In this document: positions 33,121-43,609 of the stretch, piece after piece
Layout: every line of letters starts with the position of its first letter
Numbering within the stretch: the first letter of the stretch is position 1
Source of the DNA: Arctopsyche grandis
Taxonomy: Eukaryota; Arthropoda; Insecta; Trichoptera; Hydropsychidae
Assembly (NCBI RefSeq): GCF_051622035.1
Contig: NC_135365.1
Coordinates: 2,470,501-2,534,500 of the forward strand
DNA: 64,000 bases
Direction of reading: 5' to 3'
Translations under genes and position numbers: made by a program
Notes under the pieces: model-generated
The model's input: the letters and a program-made list of their open reading frames with translations, nothing else
Told to the model about the DNA's origin: nothing
Databases searched by the model: none

Positions 33121-33409
33121 AACTCCTACCCACCACCCACCACCCACCACCCGCCACCCACTGTCCACCTCCTCCTCTCCTATCTCACACGGATGCTCCC
33201 CCCCTGCTAAGGACGAATTGCGCACTATTGCGAATGCGCGTTCGCGATTTCCTCGATTTTCATTTTCGCGCAATTTCCCCTTTTCCCCTTTTGTGTCTAG
33301 TTTTGAAAAGTTTTGCCTCCGTCTGTGTTTTTGAGACTGAGCGCGCAATCTACGCATCGCCCACAGGTAAACATTTCTCTGATCGCCGACCGGAGAAATG
33401 TTATTATAG

Positions 33410-33560
33410 TGTGGCGGCTCGCTATACGACATGGTCGAGTTTGGTTACCTTCCTGCGAGTGGGGACCAACTCGGCTGGGTTCGGAGAGCCGCTACTCACT
33501 CTGCCTTCAGCTGTCATAAATAAAACACGTGCATTCAGCATGCCAGTCGTCTCATTCGTA
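33410..33560 (+). mobile_element. Short LTR-like unit, copy 1
   Basis: TGTGGCGGCTCGCTATACG onward, with ATAAATAAAACACG as polyadenylation-like signal. The right end is truncated at CTCATTCGTA. Confidence 0.6.
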
Positions 33561-34009
33561 TATAACATAGTTTTCGCGCAACTTTCGTTTTTCCCCTTCT
33601 GTGTCTAGTTTTGAAAAATTTCGCCTCCGTCTGTGTTTGAGACTGAGCGTGCAATCTACGCATCGCCCACAGATAAGCATTTCTCTGATCTCCGACCGGA
33701 GAAATGTTATTATAGTAATAAAAGTGGTTTTAAGGTCTGACTGCACTATGCGTCAAACGAACGATCCGACACGTCACATTTTCGCGATTTCCTTTATTTT
33801 CATTTTCGTGCAATTTTCCCTTTTCCCATTCTGTGTCTAGTTTTGTAATGTTTCACCTCCGTCTGTGTTTGAAACTGGGCGTGCAATCTACGCATCGCCC
33901 ACAGATAAGCATTTCTCTGATCGCCGACCGGAGAAATGTTATTATAGTAATAAAAGTGGCTTTAAGGTCTGACTGCACTATGCGTCAAACGAACGATCCG
34001 ACACATCAC

Positions 34010-34125
34010 AGTGTGACCAGTTTTCTCGTGACCAGTTTTAGTGTGACGGGAGATCATGTGTGATCGATCTAGAGCGACCGGTTGTCCTGTGACCGGTTCA
34101 CATTTGACTAGTAATCACCGAACCA
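34010..34125. mobile_element. Foldback MITE fragment
   Basis: One arm of the 1722-type foldback: GTGTGACCAGTTTTCTCGTG through CTAGAGCGACCGGTTG to TAATCACCGAACC. The other arm is absent. Confidence 0.7.
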
Positions 34126-34143
34126 AATGTTATTATAGTAATA

Positions 34144-34304
34144 TGGGGGATGAACGAATGAGACGACTGGCATGTTGAATGCACGTGTTTTATTTATGAC
34201 AGCTGAAGGCAGAGTGAGTAGCGGCTCTCCGAACACAGCCGAGTTGGTCCCCACTCGCAGGAAGGCAACCAAACTCGACCATGTCGTATAAGCGAGCCGC
34301 CACA
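34144..34304 (-). mobile_element. Short LTR-like unit, copy 2
   Basis: Inverted copy, TGGGGGATGAACG to GAGCCGCCACA, so TGT...CA in its own orientation. Exact 6-bp flanks GTAATA (34138-34143, 34305-34310). It contains AATAAAACACGTGC. Its 161-bp length and LTR-like ends suggest a solo LTR of a TRIM-type element. Confidence 0.65.
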
Positions 34305-34538
34305 GTAATAAAAGTGGCTTTAAGGCTGACCACACTATGCGTCAAACGAACGATCCGACACTTCACATTTTCGCGATTTCCTTTATTTTCATTTTCGCGC
34401 AATTTTCCTTTTTCCCCTTCTGTGTCTAGTTTTGAAAAGTTTCGCCTCCGTCTGTGTTTTTGAGACTGAGCGCGCAATCTACGCATCGCCCACAGGTAAA
34501 CATTTCTCTGATCGCCGACCGGAGAAATGTTATTATAG

Positions 34539-34697
34539 TGTGGCGGCTCGCTATACGACATGGTCGAGTTTGGTTACCTTCCTGCGAGTGGGGACCAACT
34601 CGGCTGGGTTCGGAGAGCCGCTACTCACTCTGCCTTCAGCTGTCATAAATAAAACACGTGCATTAACATGCCAGTCGTCTCATTCGTTCATCCCCCA
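34539..34697 (+). mobile_element. Short LTR-like unit, copy 3
   Basis: TGTGGCGGCTCGC to TTCATCCCCCA, nearly identical to copies 1 and 2. Neighbouring array units show the uninterrupted sequence TTATTATAGTAATAAAAG, which defines the insertion point. Confidence 0.65.
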
Positions 34698-34894
34698 TAA
34701 TAGTAATAAAAGTGGCTTTAAGGTCTGACTGACACTATGTGTCAAACAAACGATCCGACACTTCATATTTTCGCGATTTCCTTAATTTTCATTTTCGCGC
34801 AATTTTCCCTTTTCCCCTTTCTTTCCCCTTTTCCTTTTTCACTAGACCTTCTGTGTCTAGTTTTAAAAATTACGCCTCCGTCTGTGTTTGAAAC

Positions 34895-35212
34895 GGTTCG
34901 GTGATTACTAGTCAAATGTGAACCGATCACAGGACAACCGGTCGCTCTAGATCGGTCACACGTGATCACCCGTCATACAAAAACTGGTCACACCCTAAAA
35001 CTGGTCACGAGAAAACTGGTCACACCCTAAAATCGATCAACCAGTTTTCTCGTGACCGATTTTAGGGTGTGACCAGTTTTCTCGTAACCAGTTTTAGGGT
35101 GTGACCAGTTTTAGTGTGACGGGTGATCACGTGTGACTGATCTAGAGCGACCGGTTCACATTTGACTAGTAATCACCGAACCGGTTCACATATGACTAGT
35201 AGTCCGTTTACC
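34895..35212. mobile_element. Foldback MITE with internal repeats
   Basis: GGTTCGGTGATTACTAGTC at the left and ACTAGTAATCACCGAACC at the right, with several alternating blocks of CACACCCTAAAACTGG and its complement in between. It has the same arms as the element at 1722 but an expanded centre. Confidence 0.75.
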
Positions 35213-35327
35213 CTTCATTTTGATTCGTGTATCAATTTCTTTCCGAAACCACCCGTTGAAATCAACGGGCATAACACTAGTCCATTATAAAATAAGTATT
35301 TTCTGCGAATCTTTCACAGAAACTGAA

Positions 35328-35500
35328 GGTTCGGTGATCATTGGTCACAAAAGTCATTAAAATCTCTATAAGGGAACATCTGGCAGCCGAAAAGTTCATC
35401 ATACTAACGAAAATTCGAATGCCAAATATTCCGCATTCGTGGTTGTCGCAGCAAAAATTGTCTTTATGACCACCGCAATGTGACTAATAATCCAATTACC
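35328..35500. mobile_element. Type A MITE just upstream of the zinc-finger gene
   Basis: GGTTCGGTGATCATTGGTC to CTAATAATCCAATTACC, flanked by a 9-bp direct repeat GAAACTGAA (35319-35327, 35501-35509). Its right end is about 120 bp upstream of the zinc-finger start codon, so it lies in the promoter or 5' UTR. Confidence 0.7.
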
Positions 35501-35620
35501 GAAACTGAAAGTGCTTCCAAGTGACAAGAATAATTTGATACCACTGGCAATACTGAGTTTGAAATGACAGCTGACATGGGAAGAGGATAAAAAAAAGACT
35601 AAAAAGCAGTGTGATTCGAC

Positions 35621-38600
35621 ATGCAGAATGAAGAAAAAGTGTGCAGAGCTTGCTTGGGGACGCGCCATTCTCATGTCTCCCAGTTAGAGAGTCTGTTCGA
35701 ACCCACCTTGCCTGGGAAACTCTCACTTCCTCAAATGCTGGAGAAAGTAGCGATAGTCCAGGTCTAATTACACCCTTCATATACAAATTACTCTATATAT
35801 TACTTTTTTTTTTTAGATTTAAACTTTTTTTTTTGTATTAGTAAGTATCATCACACTGAAATACAAGAAAAAATATTTTATTTTATTTCATCTCATTTAT
35901 TTAAATCAATTTTATTTGTTATTTAACATTCACATTTAGCAATAAATTCAATTATACAAATACTAAATTATTGAATACATTGAATTGAATTTCTATATAT
36001 GTATTATAGGTGGTGGAGAATGATGGGCTTCCTTCGCTGATATGCGTCCAATGCAAAAAAAGCATCTACAACGCATTCTCATTCAAACAACTGTGCGAAA
36101 CATCCGATGCAAAACTACGGAGCCACTCCTCGAATTCCTTCAAAGCCGAACCTAACAATAAAATCATAAAGGACTTTGACGAGCTCAAAGAAACGGACGA
36201 TTTAATTTGTGACTCCATCGAGACTCAATTAGACGTACAACCGCTCAGTGCAATACCGTTCAACGTCAAGGACGAATTCGGCCAAGATGCGAATATTCCC
36301 GATATTGTTAGTAAAAACATAGATGAAGCTCCTACGTTGAGTAGTTATTTAAATTTTAAACAGTTAGATAATAAGTTCGACATAAAAAAGCAGGAATTCA
36401 ACGGCAAGAGTGAGCCAAAATCTGTACTCGACGATGAAATTTTATTTTTATCCATAGGAAAGTCGGTCAGACACGAGTCGAAAGAAAAATCATTGAGCAT
36501 CGTTGTCAAATCTCTTCAAGACATCGTAGGTCCGACGCATTCCTGCACCGAATGCGACAAACGCTTCTTCGCCAACAAAGGTCTGAAGCGGCACATCAAA
36601 CTATGCCACACTAAGGTAGCAAAACCTTCAACGGAAACCGATCCGAACATCACCTGCAAAATCTGCAATCAAACCTTCGCATGCAAACAAACCCTAACCA
36701 GGCACAAGAAAACTCACCAGGAGAATCTCAAGAACAAACTATGCACCTTCTGCGGCAAGGGTTTCCTCAGAGCTGACGATCTCAAACGCCACATCAGGAT
36801 ACATACCGGCGAGCGACCGTACGCTTGCCAGCTGTGTCCCAAGAAGTATAAACAGTCGTCGGAGCTCAAGGATCACATGAAGTCGCACTCGGACGCCTCG
36901 TATGTGTGCACCGAGTGCGGGAAGAGTCTGGCCTCGCGCAACGGCCTCTACGTGCACATGAAGGTGCACCGCGGCGAGAAGAATTGGCAGTGCAAGTTCT
37001 GCGTCAAGAAGTTCGTCACCAACGGTGAGCTGAACTCGCACGTGAGCCACATCCACTCCAAAGAAAAGCCGTACTTGTGTCTGTACACCGGATGCACGAG
37101 AGCCTTCACCACGAACTTGTCGCTACAAACTCACATGCGAGCCCACTCCGGAGATCGACTCTTCAAATGCACCGACTGCGGCAAATGCCTCTCTACTTCG
37201 TCTTCACTGCACGAGCATAAGAGAATCCACACAGGTGTATATCACTTTTTGTTTATATAAATGTAAATAATACTTCATTTCATTTATCAGGGCATTGTAG
37301 ATGGAGATTTCTTCACTGGATAGTGTTTTTCAATAACGTGTCAACCCACATGAACATGAATCTATCTCTCAATACTGAGCATCACGGTCTCATGGAATGT
37401 TCAGGACCTGACGAGTGACTCGCCCCCCACTCCTCCCGGTCCTGGACCGAGCTGATGATAGCGCACAAAGAAGATCAAGCTGACTTTCTGATCTGATCTG
37501 ATCCATCGTGTGAGGGATCTTTCTGATTCACTGATCCTTTTACTATCAGCTTTTCTAGACTCAGTCCCGGTTTTAGGGGGGGACTGGGTCGGGCGGCGCC
37601 CAAGGGCGCCGAGTATGTTGGGGCGCCACTCCATGCACCAAAGGCGCTTTAAAATTTAAAATTAGGGCGCCAAAGACTAAAAATTTTTAGATTAGAGTGC
37701 CAAAGGCGAAACTTCAATTGATTATTTGAAATTTAATCTTATCTCCGATCTACAATGTCATAAAATAATTTGTCACAATTTTCTAGGGGCGCTTAGAGAA
37801 AATTGCCCGAGGGCGCCATAGGGTGTAAGGCCGGCACTGTCTAGACTCCCATTTTTCCTCCTGATAAGATGTCTGAAATACGAAAAATCTCCTTTAGCAC
37901 GCTGTGGAGTCTGTCTGATATTTTAACACATTCAGCCCGGCGCATGATTTCATACATTTGCCCATGTGGCGGCACTGTCACGCATATCGGCACCCAATTA
38001 CGCGTGACGGCATTAAATCACTTTATATAATGAGTTGTCCCTAAATCTTTAGAATTTTAGTGTTGGGGTGCTCAATGAAGTGGAACCGTAAAATTATAGT
38101 CTGCCATAGCTCTATCCGCGTGGCCACCGGTGGTACACGCCGGGTTGAACGTGTTAAGAGACCATTTTTAGCACCACATTTCAGGGTGCTTCTCTCCTCC
38201 GTTTTCATCGTCCAAGTCTCCGTTCCATAAATTGCGATCGAGAACAGGTCTTCGTTATATTCATAATGGATCGGCTTTAGGCAGAAAGATGTGTTGACCA
38301 GTGTCTCGGTCTATGGAAGCACGTTTGTGTTTGAAAGAAGTTTATTTATTGTTCAGTATACAAATATGTACTATTTTATGGGTGACCGTCACCGCACCGA
38401 ATGTTAAAAAATCGAAAATGTTCGTTTACCATGCATACATATGAAAAACGTTTAGTATATATATCAGTGGCGTGCGGTTAAAGTCTCTCTCCCCCCGTCG
38501 TACATCCTCACTTAATTTGCGCGAGCAGGATACAACAGGAACAAGAGGAACAGGCTTTTTCTCCCGTATCCTGCGCGCGCACATTTAACAAGGCTTTATG

Positions 38601-41200
38601 ACAAAAAGAGATATAATTTCACCGCATGCCACTCATATATATTATATATACATAGTACTGTTTACCATGTACCCTTTTTTTTTATCTTTCGATCTTTGCC
38701 TTCCGATATTTGCTTTTTCGACCTTTTCACTTTCGGTCCCGTGAGGTAGACCCATTGATATATAATACACTAGATAGGCCCTGACGTGTAATTTTGGTCG
38801 GAGATCTTGTCCTCACTAACTGAGGGGTGCGGGGGGTTTAACTAGCGGGGAAGTTGGGGGGAAAAAAAGGTTTTTTTCCCTACGACGCAGCGGTACCTAC
38901 CTACCTACTGAGAGAAACTGTGCATGCGCCATGTATTTTGCATGCGCCAAAAGGGAGACCAGTATAAAGCGTGAGGGCGGATCTATGTGTATTATATATC
39001 TATGGGTAGACCCCTATTTTATATATGACGAAGGAGCTGGTTGTTCGACTTCGGAGGAGTTGGCTGGCCTAATAACAGTGGCTCGCTGTGTCGTCTGGGA
39101 CTGTTGCGTTGGTTTATGTACTTTTGTTGTTGTGTGCTCATGCTATTGTCTGGAGGTGGCGCGATGCAGATGTAAGATGGGGTCAGTGTCTAGGCATTGG
39201 CGTGCTGTGAAAATCTTCCTGTTCTTGTCGCATAGCCTTACGTATGTGTGTGCAAGCAGGATACAAGAGGACTCGATATGACGTCACCTAGTCCAATTGT
39301 ATCCTGCTCGCGCACACATAAGTAAGGCTGTGCGATAAAAACGGGGGCCGCTGTGTCTAGGGGTCGTTTTTTGTGCAGCTGCGTGATGTTGTTAATCTAT
39401 GTTCGTGCGTTTCGGATCCCTTGACGCGTGTCTAGAGGTTGTTGTTTGGAAGTCATTTCTGTACAGCTGAGCGATTTGTGTTTTCCTTCAGATGCAGGGT
39501 CATGTCTCTAGCAGTCACTCGATCTAGGTTCTTCCATATCTTTGTCAAACTAGTCAATGCCAATTTTACCATTCCAAATTTTTCTTCAGATCTCTGCTTG
39601 AGAGCTCCCATCTTTTGAGACTAATAGCCCTGATAAACAAAATCTTTCACCTCTTCGTAATCTCTTAAGGAGAAGTTTTTTGGTTAAGGAGTATAGGGCG
39701 GGTAAAAAGATCCGTTGCGGGTGCGATGTTTAGATCACGTTGGGCTCACCAGTTATAGAGCGGGTTAAAGGTTTCGACCGTTTCCCAGCCTATGGAAACT
39801 CAGTTGATTTTTACAATGGTTATTGTATGTACGAAGAGGTTGAGCTTCGGAGAAATGAGCTGGTTGAACTCCAGAGGTTCACAGAGGTGTTGGGAGCTGG
39901 TGCGTCGCTTTATATACGTTCTGGCTTGAAGCGTGCCGTGTGCAGATGCTTTGTCTTCGTTTCCAGGACACGTGTTGACCTGTTTTCGGGGCGCGTGTTT
40001 TATAGCTATGGGGTCAGCGCCAGGACGTCGTTCATTTGAGAATGCGGTCGTGTGCATTCGTTGGGTTTCGTTCGTTTTACGATCGAGCGATGAACTCTTT
40101 CTTCTGGAATGGTCGAAGGGGACGTTGTCCTTGAGTAGCGATTAGTTCTACTTGTTTGTACAGGATCGATGATGAGATCACTGGTTTTGATTCGTAATAG
40201 CACAAGTTGTGCTATATTCCTACAAAGTCTCGAATCGGTCCACGAAAAGAAGCTTCGTCTTGTTTTCGTCCTAAATAATTGCTCTCCACTTCTACTATAT
40301 ACAGGAGCATACCAATTTCGTCTTCATTGCTGACTATCAGCATCCTATAGTCTGCTAACCTTAAGTTGGAGATCCTTCTGCTAGCCACTTTTATAACAGG
40401 GATGATATATAAGTATTGCACGAATACGGGGATGATGTAAAGGTAGAATTTTTTGTTTTTAGTATTTTTCTAAACAAAGTTTGACTTTACTGAATATGAA
40501 TATCATAACTAATAAACATTTTTTTGTCAATATTGGCATATGTTAATTGCATAGCAGCATTCAAATGTGAATAAAAACAATCTTTTATTTGTGTATTTCA
40601 GGGGAAAAACCGAAAAAGTGCAACATTTGCGAAAGGCGGCTCGGAAACTCCCAAGCGTTGAAGAAGCACATGAGGCTACACACCGGAGAGAGACCATACC
40701 AGTGCAAGACTTGCTTGGAAAAATTTATATGTGCGTCAACTCTCAACGCGCATATCAAAAAGAAACACATGGACAAGCAGTTCAAATGCACATTGTGCCA
40801 GAAGATGTTCGCTCTCGCCACCAAGTTGAAACTGCATATGCGCGTACACGAGAATAATAAATACAAATGTGACTCGTGCGTCATGTCGTTCGGCGTCAAA
40901 TCCAAACTACTCCATCACATTCAAAAAGAGCACAGCTCTTCAGATCTAGGGTACGACCTCATGGAGGAAAATTCTCAAGGTCAAGTTTCTAAGCCTCATC
41001 GAATCGTGCGAGCTTCTCCCCAAATGCCTCAAGTTCCTCTAATGTTTCACAATACTCAAGCTCCTCCGATGTTTCAAGCCCCGCATATCTCTAATGTTAT
41101 CGCTCCTACGGCAGAAATCAACATGCCCAATACTTTGAATCAAGAAAGTCCATATTTGAAAGTCCAATGCGCGAAAGTTCAATATGTTTATATGAGCTAA
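35621..41200 (+). CDS. ZAD C2H2 zinc-finger protein, 3 exons, 654 aa
   Basis: Exons 35621-35761, 36010-37234 and 40602-41200 join in frame. The N-terminal ZAD (zf-AD) domain has CRAC (8-11) in exon 1 and the second Cys pair CVQC early in exon 2. ZAD mediates dimerisation and is arthropod-specific. A linker of about 130 residues is acidic and lysine-containing. Eight C2H2 fingers follow in exon 2 (from HSCTECDKRF to KCLSTSSSLHEHKRIH) and four in exon 3 (KKCNICERRL to HHIQKEH). The exon 2/3 junction falls exactly in a HTGEKP linker. The tail is Pro/Met-rich (PQMPQVPLMF, APPMFQAP). It is probably a nuclear sequence-specific DNA-binding protein; its target cannot be read. Intron 2 is 3.4 kb and full of elements. 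ZAD genes evolve fast, so no orthologue name is given. Confidence 0.92.
37562..37839. mobile_element. 278-bp hAT MITE
   Basis: CAGTCCCGGTTTTAGG to AAGGCCGGCACTG with an exact 8-bp duplication TCTAGACT (37554-37561, 37840-37847). Repeated GGGCGCC motifs occur inside. It lies in intron 2 of the zinc-finger gene. Confidence 0.85.
37927..38153. mobile_element. Second TTAA-flanked MITE family
   Basis: CACATTCAGCCCGGCGC to GCCGGGTTGAACGTG are inverted ends (CACRTTCARCCCGGCG), flanked by TTAA at 37923-37926 and 38154-38157. The ends differ from the CCCTTTGCCCGCGG family, so this is a separate piggyBac-type family. Confidence 0.75.
38165..38290 (-). pseudogene. Reverse transcriptase tail fragment
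   Basis: The minus strand reads FSIAIYGTETWTMKTEERS, the LYGxExWTL motif of non-LTR elements. It is only about 40 codons long. It lies in intron 2 of the zinc-finger gene. Confidence 0.6.
38380..38753. mobile_element. Foldback-related element, empty of BEL
   Basis: Ends GGGTGACCGTCACCGCACCG and the complementary CGGTCCCGTGAGGTAGACCC. It is the same element, including the nested hAT MITE at the same site, as the one at 51090-51456 plus 55304-55370. Here the BEL target GTATGCATGG is uninterrupted. Confidence 0.7.
38465..38634. mobile_element. hAT hairpin MITE nested in the foldback element
   Basis: CAGTGGCGTGCGGTTAAAG to CACCGCATGCCACTC, flanked by ATATATAT on both sides. The interior is a hairpin with GAGCAGGATACAACAGG. 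The equivalent copy is at 51251-51420. Confidence 0.75.
38754..39186. other. Intron DNA with low-copy repeat
   Basis: The block GAGATCTTGTCCTCACTAAC, GGGGTGCGGGGGGTTTAACT recurs near 43690-43790, and CTGAGAGAAACTGTGCATG recurs near 44310. An old element of unknown class was probably duplicated. No exon. Confidence 0.45.
39195..39353. mobile_element. hAT hairpin MITE
   Basis: A 159-bp palindrome (GTCGCATAGCCTTACG against AGTAAGGCTGTGCGA; CAGGATACAA against TTGTATCCTG) with an exact 8-bp duplication TGTCTAGG (39187-39194, 39354-39361). The loop contains TATGACGTCACCTA. The sister copy is at 63523. Confidence 0.85.
39362..40601. other. Rest of zinc-finger intron 2, nothing recognised
   Basis: GT-rich and CG-containing sequence with several long chance frames. 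No splice-flanked exon that would extend the zinc-finger frame could be found, and exons 2 and 3 already join perfectly. Confidence 0.4.
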
Positions 41201-41879
41201 AGAGCCAAAGTCATTTGATATGTTTTTATAAAACAATTTTCACTGTATGACGTCACATCACACTAGAAGTTTTGTGTCCAAAATGCTTTGTGTATAAAAT
41301 GCTATGGGCCTGTCGTATTTGTCAACGCAACTTTATCTTCATAAATTCTAATGAACTAAGGTGAGTAGTAGTATTCTAAATCTCCAGGTAAATATACCAG
41401 GCGTCACCCAAATACATATATATATATATATGTATATCACATTGCTAAGAGCCGGGCCAAACTGGGTGACCTGTGAATGACTTTGTCGTCGAATTAGTCG
41501 CTCAAGCGTAGTTGCTCGTGGTCTCTCAACTCGGGTAACTAAAAGCGAGCCAGAATCTGCTCACTGATGCCTATAAGAGTTCTCAATATGTTTTATCATT
41601 ATGTGAATTCAATGCTATACATTTTGAATCATTATGTGAATTCAATGCTATACGTGTTGGTCACTCAAGCAATAAAATCACTGTGACCAGACCGAACGCT
41701 GATCTTACTGGTCAGCTGACTTTATTGCTTGAGCAACCAGTGAGTCGCCCGGTATGGCATGCTCCATACAACTGCATACATTTGATCTTTGTATATCTAT
41801 AAACAGATTCGTGAGTCTTTCTATCTAGATTAATGGACGAGAGCCAATTCAAAAGTTGAACATTCCTGATTTTCAGTTA
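41201..41879. other. Downstream flank of the zinc-finger gene
   Basis: Contains TGACGTCA at 41248 and a direct duplication of ATCATTATGTGAATTCAATG (about 41596 and 41628). It also holds a possible inverted pair GAGCCGGGCC...GGGTGACC versus GAGTCGCCCGG. No gene seen. Confidence 0.4.
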
Positions 41880-41883
41880 TTAA

Positions 41884-42386
41884 CCGTTTGCCGACGACCG
41901 TCTTCTATGGAAGCTTTGCTCGACGAGTCTGTAGTGCGGTTGTCTTCCATAGAATTTCTGAACTTTGCGCGGGATTTTGAGCCTTATATGCGCCTATTTC
42001 AACTGTTTTAAGGTTCAAAATTGGTTGAATATATTACTGAGAGTTGAATGCCATCTATTCAATTTGCTTAAAATGAATATATACCAGTCACAATTAGTTT
42101 TTTGTGGAACCATACTGAAACCTCGTTTATGTGACGTCACGTCTGTTGAACAATGGCGACGATACGTCTCAATTGTATGAAGAATGATTATTTGACAATT
42201 AAGCCAAAACTACGAGATGTATTATGTATTTTATTGTTTAAAATAATACTTTATGTGTTAATTAACATATCTGGGTACTTGAGTAAATATTAAAATCTGT
42301 ATTTAAGGTCGAAAACTCGATTGCCAAATTCGCGAAAAAGGTGCCGCGTACAGGGCTTGTTCATTTTTATTGCCACAGGCAAAGGG
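41884..42386. mobile_element. piggyBac-type MITE, copy 4
   Basis: TTAA at 41880-41883 and 42387-42390, inverted ends CGTTTGCCGACGACC and the complement of CCCTTTGCC. The shared frame is intact at 41965-42180 (plus). TGACGTCA at 42132-42139. Confidence 0.88.
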
Positions 42387-42934
42387 TTAAACATGGGAGA
42401 TCAAGTATAGTGATTTGATCAGTCACGCAATTAGAGCTAGACAACGATTTGGGGAAGAGAAATGCTGCATTTCTTTTAAATTAATCGAAGTCCTTGACTC
42501 GTAAGAGCAAAAAAAAGATTAAATTTATGTGACGAAAGTCAACTGCATCTTATTATAAAAAATTGAACTTTAAGACTGCAAGATTAAAGCCGCTAAATTA
42601 CTTTTGTTATCCGAAATCGGATTCCATAAAAATAAAAAAAATTCTAGGTTAATTGCTTGAAGAAAAAAAACAAATGAAACACTATTTATTATTCAATATC
42701 TTTCTCTATTATCATTTTATTTATTTGTATATATGTATGGATGTACGATTTGCATGTGTTATTTTATAATTAGAGAAGTAATGCATAATGGGTTGGGTGC
42801 AATATTGCTGGATTACCAATTTGTTCTCCAACGGAGAGGTTCTTCAGAATACAATTTTTTTCATGTATATGTGACTAGCTTTAGTGACGCTCTGGAGTAT
42901 ATCTGTAATGTCACTGTAGCTTAACTGTAATATA

Positions 42935-43210
42935 TTTATTAATATAAAAATGAATGTCTGTGTGTGTGTCTCGAATAGGCTCCTAAGCCACTGAAGCGAT
43001 TACGATGGAACTTTCAGGATTTGTTGTATGCATGTCCGGGAAGATTACTGTGAAAAAAAAACGGGAATGAGTGTCATTCGCTATAATTTCAAATGTTTTC
43101 GCGTCGCGATCAGGGTGTTCGCTGCCTGAGTTGTTCCGAAAAATGGGAACGGGAATAGGAATTGCATGCGTTATTGTGGCATTGCAACGCATGCGGGGTT
43201 TAGCTAGTAA
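42935..43210 (+). repeat. Dispersed repeat, copy 2
   Basis: Inverted relative to the copy at 21990: ATAAAAATGAATGTCTGTG, CGAATAGGCTCCTAAGCCAC, TTGTATGCATGTCCGGGAAG, GCATTGCAACGCATGCGGGG. It ends in AAATAAATAAATATG. Confidence 0.7.
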
Positions 43211-43254
43211 ATAAATAAATATGTATATAAGCTTGAACTTCAGAGAAGTTTTCT

Positions 43255-43600
43255 TCGGCTTCTTTATACAAGGAGCAGTTTGGGATTTATCCATATTTGT
43301 TTCCATTTAGATTTGTCTTGGGTACAGTTGGCTACACTTCTCTTCAACACAAGAGAAGTGTGGCCTTAATTAAGTTTTTATTTATTATTTTCATAGGTCT
43401 TATCTCGTGGCAGCCTATTCTGGCTGAGATTAGCCTTTATGCTCCGGAGAGTTTGATCTGGACCCGCTATCTATCGTCTTATATTCCATATTCCTCAGGC
43501 GAGAACCGCCGCATACTTAAATTCACTCATTCCTAACGACCTGCGTTTTTTGAATGCACCAGGTGATGCTTCAAACATTTTCTCGGTCTCTTTTCCAACA
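43255..43600 (+). pseudogene. Non-LTR RT tail fragment
   Basis: Frames around GTVGYTSLQHKRSVALIKFL and PESLIWTRYLSSYIPYSSGE resemble the extreme C-terminus of the jockey-type fragments at 3564-3830 and 4285-5420. Short and out of frame. Confidence 0.5.
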
Positions 43601-43609
43601 CTTCCTCAG

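Larger units (their letters stand above)
33220..34890. repeat. Array of about five diverged MITE units
   Basis: A unit of about 170 bp (TTCGCGATTTCCTTTATTTT, CTGTGTCTAGTTTTGAAAAG, CTACGCATCGCCCACAG, GACCGGAGAAATGTTATTAT) starts near 33241, 33567, 33779, 34368 and 34768. Spacers repeat AAGGTCTGACTGCACTATGC, a motif shared with the PIF-like MITE at 57551. Three 160-bp LTR-like units and a foldback fragment have inserted between units. Confidence 0.8.

Noticed and set aside
33228-34728. Several frames of 60-126 codons repeated along the array
   Set aside because: They repeat because the MITE and LTR-like units repeat. Reading frames shift between units, so no protein is maintained.
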